A model generated the notes under the pieces. That model ran no database searches. It saw only the letters and a list, made by a program, of their open reading frames with translations, and was not told the origin of the DNA. A stretch of DNA of 64,000 nucleotides, from positions 620,001-684,000 of the forward strand of contig JAQSEB010000086.1 in the NCBI GenBank assembly GCA_030063045.1, read 5' to 3'. Positions 55,209-64,000 of the stretch are shown here, piece by piece (positions within the stretch are counted from its first letter, which is position 1; every line of letters begins with the position of its first letter). This DNA is from Pratylenchus scribneri (lineage: Eukaryota; Nematoda; Chromadorea; Rhabditida; Pratylenchidae). The translations under genes and the position numbers were made by a program.

Positions 55209-57163
55209 TCATTGTTTTTGCGTCCATTTTGGTTGTCTTTTCTCCAGGAATGCCCCAATTCCTTCTTCGGCATCGGCCAATTTCAAATTCTCGCACATCA
55301 TTGCTGCACCTTGCCTGTAAATTTTTGGATATTTTTTTAAAATATAAAATTTAAACCGATTTGCTGTGTGGATGTTTTGCTCAATTTGTGTGTAGAAGAA
55401 TGCTTTGCCCAGCCCGATTACCGGTCGACTGTATTTGCAAATTTCCTCGGCCACCTCCAATGCTCCGGCTTGGGCACTGCCCGGTCCATCGGGCACCACT
55501 CTGGAAACAAGTCCCAGCAAAATTCCCTCTAAAGAATTTTCATTTTAATATGTTTTATTTTGTGGATTAACCTTCGGCTGTGATTTCCCTTGCGGTCATG
55601 AGCATATCGAGAAGCAATTTTCGGGGCAAATTTCTGGCCAATGCAATGCCCGGTGTATTGCAAAAGAGGCCGATTTTGATGCTAAAATATGAATTATTAG
55701 TCAGAATTTTTGAAAGTAAATTACAAACCCTGGGCAGGAGAATGTGGATCGTTGAGTGGCCACAACAATGTCACAACTTGCCACCAATTGAGAACTAGCC
55801 GCGGTGGCAAGACCATCGACTTCCGCTAAAAAAATAATTTATAATGTTTCCAGAGTGAATCGTTCTGATTTTCATTCCGGAAAGAATTGTTCTGATTTTC
55901 ATTCCGGAAAAAATTGTTCTGATTTTCATTCCGGAAAGAATTGTTCTGATTTTCATTCCGGAAAGAATTGTTCTGATTTTCATTCCGGAAAGAATTGTTC
56001 TGATTTTCATTCCGGAAAGGATTGTTCTGATTTTCATTCCGGAAGAATTGTTCTGATTTTCATTCCGGAAAGAATTGTTCTGATTTTCGTTCCGGAAAGA
56101 ATTGTTCTGATTTTCATTCCGGAAAGAATTCTGATTTTCATTCCGGAAGAATTGTTCTGATTTTCATTCCGGAAAGAATTGTTCTGATTTTCATTCCGGA
56201 AAGAATTGTTCTGATTTTCATTCCGGAAAGAATTGTTCTGATTTTCATTCCGGAAAGAATTGTTCTGATTTTCATTCCGGAAAGAATTGTTCTGATTTTC
56301 ATTCCGGAAGAATTGTTCTGATTTTCATTCCGGAAAGAATTGTTCTGATTTTCATTCCGGAAAGAATTGTTCTGATTTTCATTCCGGAAAGAATTGTTCT
56401 GATTTTCATTCCGGAAAGAATTGTTCTGATTTTCATTCCGGAAAGAATTGTTCTGATTTTCATTCCGGAAGAATTGTTCTGATTTTCATTCCGGAAGAAT
56501 TGTTCTGATTTTCATTCCGGAAGAATTGTTCTGATTTTCATTCCGGAAGAATTGTTCTGATTTTCATTCCGGAAGAATTGTTTTGATTTTCATTCCGGAA
56601 ACAATTGTTCTGATTTTCATTCCGGAAAGAATTCTAATTTTTCCCTAATAATTTCCACATACCAATAACTGGCAATTGAATTTGTTGCACAATTTCCATC
56701 AATTCCAAGCATTTTGCGAACACTTTTTGATGTTTTCGAAGGCCAGCTTCCTTTGACTTAATTGAAAGTGTTCAATGAAAATTCACTAAAGCTCACCAAT
56801 TCTTTGAGATCATGACCAGCCGAGAAAACATTTTCACCGGAAGATGCCAAAATCACTGCCCGGGCCTTAGGATTTGTATTCAGCTCGCTCAATTCTTCAA
56901 CCAATCGGCTCATTGTGGCCAAGGAAAGTGGGTTTCTTTGTTTTGGATTGTTTAAAACCTGGAATAATAAAAATTAATTTAAATCAAATGAAAATGTTTA
57001 AACTTAACAATCGAGCAATTTTTCCATCTGAATGCCATTCTCTTTTGACCAATGCTTCATCTTTTTTGGTTGAAAATTGCCGATTATTTTTAATCACAAA
57101 TTTGGAGGCCACAAAATAGTCATTGCATTTCTTTCCATGGTAAAGAATAAATTTTCGGAACAT
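55209..57163 (-). CDS. echdc3: Enoyl-CoA hydratase domain-containing protein 3-like, mitochondrial
   Basis: This is a crotonase-superfamily protein matching ECHDC3, which is mitochondrial and linked to fatty acid and insulin metabolism in vertebrates. The start MFRKFILYHGKKCNDYFVAS is basic and suits a mitochondrial presequence. Exons follow with clear family motifs: LNNPKQRNPLSLATMSRLVE and NVFSAGHDLKEL (56797-56958), VFAKCLELMEIVQQIQLPVI (about 56663-56757), DGLATAASSQLVASCDIVVA (up to 55826), IKIGLFCNTPGIALARNLPR, LVSRVVPDGPGSA with SRPVIGLGKAFFYTQIEQ, and QGAAMMCENLKLADAEEGIG ending KRQPKWTQKQ. The first intron is odd: the canonical donor after TTGTTAA leaves the frame one base off from exon 2. 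Intron 3 contains a minisatellite of nearly 800 bp. LET-413/Scribble lies upstream on the same strand. Confidence 0.9.
55855..56636. repeat. TTCCGGAA minisatellite array 4
   Basis: About 30 units, mostly 27 bp (ATTGTTCTGATTTTCATTCC, then GGAAAGA), with several 26-bp units that lack one A (GGAAGAATTG). The 26-bp units break the reading frame seen in the other arrays. The array lies in intron 3 of ECHDC3, between the LPVI and EVDGLATAA exons. Confidence 0.95.
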
Positions 57164-57649
57164 ACTTACTTAATAAATCTTTAATTTTTTTCTTCATTTT
57201 TACTAAAGTATTTAAATTGTTGAAAAACAAATTAATGTTCAAATCAAAGCGTTATTATTTAACATTTTTTTCATTATCACTTTATCATTGCACAAAAAAG
57301 GGAAAAAATAATTGGAAAAAATTTTTGGGAAAAATAATAATTAAATCGATGATTGCCCAAGAAGAAAGAATTTATAAATTGGAAAGAGAGAAATAGGAGG
57401 GGGAGGGGTGCATTTAAAATCGGACAGTGCTAATGATATGTGAAGAAAATTTCCATGTGACATTTTCAATTCTGATATTATTGCCGATGAATACAAAAAA
57501 AAGGCATAAAAAATAGTTGGATAAATGAAGAGAAAATGTGTGTAATAAATTGCAATTTAAAAAGTGAAGAGCCTGAAAAATTGGCAAAAGTCTCCGAGGG
57601 GGAAAATAGAATAGATAATATTGAGAAAAATGGGAATAATATATGTAAA
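57164..57649. other. Gap between LET-413-like and ECHDC3-like genes
   Basis: These 486 bp lie between two minus-strand genes. It is AT-rich and should hold the 3' UTR of the LAP gene and the upstream region of ECHDC3. The distance is longer than the other intercistronic gaps, so an operon link is possible but not supported by a clear signal. Confidence 0.5.
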
Positions 57650-60600
57650 TTAAGGTCCAATTGGAATTGGGGATGGATTGTTTGATGCCGTCTGCTGCTG
57701 TTGGGTTGCCGCCGTTGCACTGGCAATCAATTTCACCAAATCGTCTGTCCTTTTCGATTCCACATCCATTGATTGTAGACGTGCTTGCCTCCATTCTCGG
57801 CGTTTCTCAATTTCGGCTGCCTTTTGGCTCAGTGATGAACTGGCTCGAGACAAACTTCCACCATCCTCCATTCCACTTCCATTGCTGCTGTTGTTCATGT
57901 TGTTTTCCATGGCCGATGCGGCCCGCTCTGCTCGAATCTCGGCTTTCTTTGTTCGAATCACGGATGGGCCGATTGGACTGAAAATAGACAAATTATTTTT
58001 TAACAAATTAATCAAAATTACCACCTTGAAAATCCTGCAGATCCACTGCCATTTTGTTCGCCCAACAATCTGCTCAATTCCCTCACAGTATCCCGGTGTT
58101 CATCTTCATCCACTTCATCTCCATCATTATTCCATTCCTTCAATCTTCTCTCTTCTTCCCTCAGCTTTTCCATATCCTGGGCACTGACCAACGGCTTTTT
58201 CAGCGGAATTCCCGATGGTTTGAGTGGATTTATTGTGCTTCCCGATTCTTTCCCTCCTCCTCCCATTCCCATGCCATTTGCTGCCATTCCATTTCCATTG
58301 TTAGTCGTCGTCTGCATTTGCTCGAAAAGCTTCAGCTTGCTGCTGAATGTTGAAGAAGGTGAGGAGCTGGGGTTGGAGGACTGTTGCTCAACAATGGCTT
58401 TTTGCTGTTTTGGCTGCTCTGCTGCATGGTTCGTATTGACATATTCGGTGTTTGTGGAGGAGGAGAAAGAATATGGCATCGAAATCAATTTTGGTGGCCC
58501 ATCGAATCCATCTGATGAGGTGCTCTGCAAATTAATTAAATATAAATATGGAAAATTTATTATTTGTTTTAAGTCAGGGGTTCATCCTAGCCTTTCAACC
58601 TTAATTCAATTGATAGATCTCGTCAAGAAGCATCATCTAATCATGCTTTGGTTAGGTTTAACCAATTCTAACTTAGTTTTGAACCATTAAACCAAAATTT
58701 ATTTAAACCGTTTAATACCCTTTAATTATTGACTAAACCATGCCCAAATTATATACCATTCAATGCGTCTTGTCTAGCTCTATCCAATTTTGGGTATATG
58801 GTTTGGGAATATAGAGCTAACCCTACTTAAACTATTTTTATATTTTTTTGCCAAATCTAATATTTCCCATTGAATAAATATAAAATTCAAAACGCACCGT
58901 GACTTCGGGTTTTGGAGCAACTGGTGGAGGGATTTTGCCATTTGTTGGTGAAGAAATGCTCATTAAAATTGGAATATGCGAGGATTTTCCTTGTTGTTTG
59001 TCCATTTGGCTTGGAATTGGCGAAGAAGCGGCCAACGGTGGTTCCATTCGGCCAACAATGTCCATCCGGAAAGGCATTGAAGGCGGCGAATTGCTTGGCG
59101 ATTTCCGTAATGGCGGAGAAGAGAATGTGGCAGTTGGTGGTGAATTTCTGTTGCCGTTGGATTCAGCCGAAAATGTGGTGGTGGCGGATGAAGTTGGTTG
59201 TGGAAGCCGAGAATGATGATGCAAAATTGTTGGCCGAGTTGGAGGTGAGGAAGATGGCGATTTGTTGTTAACGGCTGTTTGATACTGTAAATTAGAGGTT
59301 ACGTTAAATTATCAGAAAAATCATATTAATTATTTAGCGGATTTTTAGATTTTGAACTATTTTTTAAGTACCAGATTTGATGGGAAAGTCACTTAAGTAT
59401 CTATTTCATTTTTTTAGCGTAATTTCTTGAATTTTCTGACAATTTTGTCACTATTTGGAGCAAAATTTCATTAACGTTTTTCAATAGAAAATCCATAATA
59501 AATTTTTCAAAAAGTTTATAAATAATTTTGTCAGTCATTTTTGATATTTACCTGTTGCTGATGTTTTCGTTCATCCATTTGTGCATTCATTTCCTTTTTC
59601 TTCTGCATTTCCTCCGCTCCATTGTTCATCTTCGTCATTCCCGTCGGCTCTTCTCCCGGTGGATATTCAATTGGAGTGGAGGCTCGTAACATTTCCGCCG
59701 TAATCCCTCCATTTTCCAAGCCAATCCCAATTAAACTGCTCATTGAACGATGATGTCGAGGATGCGGTTGTGGAGGTCCATTGCTGCTTTTGGCATTTGG
59801 TCGAACACTGTTACTGAATTGACGTTGAAAATGCCGTGGGGGTGGAGGCGCGGAATTGGCGGCAGCAGAAGATGATGAACCATCTTTAATTAATAATTTA
59901 AAGTAATTCAAATTTTGTTAATTTCAATTTTGTAAATAGTAATATAAAAATAGCATTTTCTGGGATCTTTTTTAAACTCTTGCATTTGAATTGAAATTTA
60001 ATTTAGGTAAGCCAAAAACTGGTTTCAAAAATTGGACTTTTCAGTTTTGGTAGGTAAAACTTTTTCCCTTTAACTTTACCTAATACCTATACTAATGTAT
60101 AGCTGGGAATCTAAACTGGAATCTTAGCTACGAAATGATATATGGTATATGGTTTGTTGGGTCATTTTAAAATCCAGCAGGCCAGTGGAAGCCGGAAAAA
60201 TTGCAGATTTGACATTTTGACCTTTCTGTCCTATCCGGGAAGAGGGTTGGATTTGGAGGAATATGGTCGTGTGTTCGAACCCCATCAAGGTCAAATAATT
60301 TTTTTTTACATAAAAAGTTGATTTATTAATAATTTTTTAGATAAATAAAAAGGTTAAAATTTAACTTATTTTACAATGGACTCAAAAGCTAACCATTTTG
60401 AATTGATTTGGAAGCGGCCGCAGTTCCAGTTGAATTTGATGGCATTTCGTTTTGTTGTGTTTTACTGCCGGGAAGTGGTGCCAACAAGGAGGGAAGAGAG
60501 CGAGAAAGTGTCAGTTCACTGAATGCCGATCCACAAATCGATGGGCCATGGCCATATTGGGATGGTGGAATTCGGATGGGTGGAGGCGGCCATTGTCCTC

Positions 60601-63600
60601 CTCGTTCAACAACAATTTCCACGCGGGTCCCGGGCATTCCAGCCAAAAGGGTTTTCACCTATTGAAGAGATTTTTATTAAATTTTAAATTTAATTAATAG
60701 TTTACCTGATCCAATCTTGCACCAAATTTCAAATTTGCTCCGCCCACTGAAATGATTCTATCATCCAATTTGAGTGGACATTCCAAAGTTGAGGTTATGG
60801 CCGAAACAGTGAATGGATCTTCCGGCCATCTTCCACTTCCTTTGACAGAAAATCCAACAGAGCCGGCACCATTTCGGGGGACCAGAATGGTCAGACGTTC
60901 CGGAATTGCCGGTGGCTCTTCTGCCGCATATTGCATCGATGCCATTTGTAAATCTGGGATTGAACGGCGATTCTGAAAAATTGTAAAATTATTAATCTTA
61001 TTTTTGGGTCAATCTCAAAATCTGTATATCCAAAATCTCTAAACTCAAAACCGTTATACCCAAAACCAAAAACTCGAGAGAAAATGCTAAACCTTTAAAC
61101 CTAAATTTTTCAGGATTTTTGGGCTGACCCCTTTTCGGCTTACCGCTTGTCTTTCTTCTCGACTCTGTTGATCCTGTTCTCGGGCAATCAAAACTTCCAA
61201 ATGATCTCCGGCCATTCGAATCAATTCCACGGCCTTTTGATGGCCCAATCCTCGCATATCATTTCCATTCACTGCCAACAATTGATCATCCAATCGAAAA
61301 CCGGCGCGTTCAGCAACGCCGCCTGGCACCAAATTTGAGATGAACAAGCCGGATCTTCCCTGAAAAAGAGTAAATAACATAACACCAAAATAGTTAAAGG
61401 AAAGGGTTTGTATTTGTCCTATATTCTAAACAAAGCCATCATATACCCAATTGGATAGAGCTGGTCAAGATCAAGAGGCATTGAATGGTATATAATTTGT
61501 CATGGTTTGGTCAACAATTAAAGGGTATAACTGTTTAAACCAATTTTGGTTCAAAACTATGAGTTAGAATTGGCTAAACCCAACCAAAACATAATCAAAT
61601 TTCAAATGATGCGACTTGATGATATCTATCGATTTAGTATATGTTTATGGGCCGTCTAGGATTGAACCATTATTAATATTTTTGGCAAATTAAATTTTTG
61701 TATTTTCCTATTAACCTTATGAGGAAGAGATTCAGCACCGCCCGCAATTGTCCATTGGAATCCGGCTTCGCCCTTCTTTATTTCAATATTCTTTTTGATC
61801 AATTTTCTGCTCCCATTGCTAATATTCCCTTCATTTCCTCCCAAAAGGACTGGCATTAAATCGGAGGTGGAAATTTGTGAAAGCACCGATTGCGGACGCC
61901 GTTTCAGCACTGAACGCAATGGGCGTGACGGCTCCGGAATTGGATCGGGCGGCGAAGACTAAAAATTAAAAAAAATTGGTAAAATAGTAAAAATCAATCG
62001 ATAACCTCATTGTTTTTCTCGGATCGAGCCGATGGAATGTTGTTGTTATTGGCATTGGGAACAATGGCCGATGAAAAATCGCCCGAATTTCGGTTATGTC
62101 GATTTTTGGGAGCAAATGGTTTTGGATGTGGCGTATCGTAGCGTTCGAAACGGCCAATTGGCACTTTGTCCTCGTCTTCCTCCTCGCGTCGATCACCCAC
62201 AAAGCAGACACGGGCACCGCCAACACAGGATTTGCTGGTCCCCCGTTTCATTGGTTGAGCGTCTTTTTGTGGGAGCAAATAGCAGGTTAAAACCTATAAA
62301 ATAAACAAATATTATTTTAAATTTTAAAATTTAGTTTTTTTCTTTAAATCGTTTATTTTATTAGTTTTTGCACTTAAAAACATTTATTTGTGGGCAAGTT
62401 AGTTTGTGAATTTTAGTGTTAAGCTATAAAGGGAAAGGCTTTTATGTCAAAAGCTGCAATTTTTAATGCTTGTGCTTGATTAGACTCTATAAAACACATA
62501 ATAATATTCCATAGATGAAAGCGCCCCATCGAGACGCATCGATTGATCCAAAAATTGTCGGGGTTTTAATCAAAAAAATTCTAAAACAAAAACTGTGGTT
62601 TAGAAAGTTTATACTTTCATTTTTGATTGACGAAAAACCCCGAAAATCTATATTCTATAGGTCTCAATAGATCGTCTTCAACTCGATGAAGAGCTTTATT
62701 GATGGTGTAAGGTTAATATTGAAAAAAGGTTCAATTTCAAGGATTTTGCATTTTTAAATGCAAAAATAAATTTTTAATTAAATATTAAAACACACAAACC
62801 TTAATATTCATAATTGGTTCATGCGTTGTGGTGAGCTTTGGAAGAGGTGGTTGGTTGAATGAGAGCCAAAGAGCGGCCAGCGTTTTGGCCTGGTAGAGCA
62901 CTGTCAGCGTGTATGGCAAATATTTGAGATTGTTGTCGGCAACGTCCAAAACTTGTAAATGCTAAATAGAAAAAAAGATTATTTAATTTCATTTATATTT
63001 TTTACATTTAATTTGCCAATTTCCATTGGAAGTTCACTCAGCTGGTTATGCCTTAATGAGAGAATGCCAAGTGATTGGCAACCGCCAATTGTGGATGGGA
63101 TTGAATGAAGATTGTTGACATTGACGTCGAGGAAGCGAAGACGACGCAAATTGCCAAGACTGGCTGGCAATTCCTAATTAAAAATAATTATTAGGCAACG
63201 GATTTTAGATATTTTTAGGTTTTTTCCCTAAAATTTGTCAAATATTTTTAGTAAAAATGTGATTTATGGTCTTTTATTGCATTTTTATAACCAGAAAGTG
63301 CCAAAATATGTAAAATAGTTCAAAAAAATAATTCAAAAAACAATAAATAAATGCTCAAAATTATGTGTTTTTCCCACTAAATCCGATATTAAATAGGTCA
63401 AAATCTACAAATCTGCTCCCTAATAATTGAGATTTTTACAAACTTACATTAAGTTGATTTTCGCATAGAATTAAATCGGTCAGCTGGGCGCATGAACAAA
63501 TGGATGGAGTCAGCTCGGTTAAGCAATTCTTGGATGCTTTCAGCACTTCCAGCCGTTTTAATTGGCCAATTGTGTTTGGCAATTGCCGAATTTGATTTTC

Positions 63601-64000
63601 GCAAAGGACCAGCTCAACCAGCATTTGTAGGTCGCCAATATTTGTGGGTAATTCGTTCAGTTGATTTCCGCTCAAATCCAAATTTTTGAGTGAACGGCAA
63701 CGAAGCAATTCCTCGGGTAATCGGCCAACCATATTGCAGTGGAGGTCGAGCATTTCCAGACTGGCCATTCCATTCATATCGGCGGGTAATTCGGTCAGGT
63801 AATTGTCGCAAAGGTCCAACACTTTGAGGCGTTCCAGTCGAACAATGGATGGAGGCAGAAAACGTAATTCGCATTGGGCAACATCGAGGAACTGAAAATG
63901 AATTAAAATTTATTATTAATTCAATTAAATATAATTAATGCAAAAATTCACCTGTAAATTGCTCAATCTATCGATATCCTGTGGCAATTGGGTGAGCGAA
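57650..64000 (-). CDS. let-413: LAP-family polarity protein, LET-413/Scribble-like (N-terminus cut by window edge)
   Basis: LAP proteins sit at basolateral membranes and set epithelial polarity. From the right edge, exons at about 63952-64000, 63447-63893, 63007-63176 and 62815-62961 encode leucine-rich repeats (for example VLDLCDNYLTELPADMNGMA, LKNLDLSGNQLNELPTNIGD). The LAP-specific junction follows: TLAALWLSFNQPPLPKLTT and VLTCYLLPQKD, then RFERYDTPHPKPFAPKNRH (62007-62296). A PDZ domain spans 61716-61957 and 61143-61360 (AGFQWTIAGG, GRSGLFISNLVPGGVAERAG). A second PDZ-like region spans about 60708-60973 and 60394-60659 (GAGSVGFSVKGSG, CPLKLDDRIISVGGANLKFG). Then come Ser/Pro-rich exons (59553-59883, 58900-59287, 58026-58524) and a last exon (57650-57977) with AEIEKRREWRQARLQSM. 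The stop is at 57650. The first repeats lie outside the window. Exon borders are approximate. Confidence 0.92.
58565..58840. repeat. Family C element, inverted copy
   Basis: It reads TTGATAGATCTCGTCAAGAA, TAGGTTTAACCAATTCTAAC, AACCGTTTAATACCCTTTAA and TAGCTCTATCCAATTTTGGG, the reverse of the family consensus. It lies in an intron of the LAP gene. Confidence 0.85.
60218..60293 (+). pseudogene. tRNA-like relic or tRNA-derived SINE head
   Basis: Seventy-six nt begin TGACCTT and end with its perfect complement AAGGTCA. A box B-like GTGTTCGAACCCC lies where expected and a T-run follows at 60299. The D and anticodon arms do not fold properly. It lies in an intron of the LAP gene on the opposite strand. 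Confidence 0.45.
61400..61650. repeat. Family C element
   Basis: It has ATACCCAATTGGATAGAGCT, GCATTGAATGGTATATAATT, GGTTTGGTCAACAATTAAAG and AGAATTGGCTAAACCCAACC in family order. It lies in an intron of the LAP gene between the two exons of the first PDZ domain. Confidence 0.85.

Overview
This window reads as nuclear DNA of a nematode. The genes are split by many short AT-rich introns with GT/AG borders. Several same-strand genes sit only about 190-200 bp apart, as in nematode operons. Intergenic and intronic DNA is packed with short foldback elements. A plant-parasitic (tylenchid) or other clade IV nematode is plausible, but the sequence does not prove it. I rebuilt the exon chains by hand. 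Four multi-exon models (BRICHOS-like, CUEDC1-like, Cys-rich secreted, type I membrane) close to whole codon numbers, which supports them.

Layout. 1-3052 (+): 3' end of an unrecognised Ser/Pro-rich protein. 3831-10362 (-): 13-exon type II membrane protein with a BRICHOS-like domain. 13249-16018 (-): CUE-domain protein like CUEDC1, with a tRNA-Lys(TTT) on the opposite strand in its last intron. 16019-20290: repeat-rich, including a foldback element with G-quadruplex-prone repeats. 20291-25158 (-): secreted Cys-rich protein, probably GPI-anchored. 25159-39131: 14 kb without a convincing gene, with a minisatellite, two poly-G runs and many MITEs. 39132-42957 (+): secretory type I membrane protein, unrecognised.

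From about 43 kb the window is gene-dense. On the minus strand mannose-6-phosphate isomerase, a THUMPD1/Tan1-like tRNA acetylation adaptor and COG7 follow one another with gaps of 187 and 197 bp and look like one operon (52831 to 43417). Facing away from it across 563 bp are PHF5A (SF3b subunit) and ribosomal protein L17/uL22 on the plus strand, 200 bp apart, a likely second operon. Then come ECHDC3 (-) and a LAP-family polarity protein (LET-413/Scribble-like; LRRs, two PDZ-like regions, long tail), which runs off the right edge.

The most unusual feature is repeat biology. A 24/27-bp minisatellite with TTCCGGAA in each unit forms four separate arrays (8.1, 27.2, 41.8 and 55.9 kb), three of them inside introns. 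Two foldback elements have arms made of tandem repeats and centres rich in CCCTAG/CCCTAA. At least four short inverted-repeat element families and one hAT-type MITE with a perfect 8-bp target duplication are also visible, some nested.
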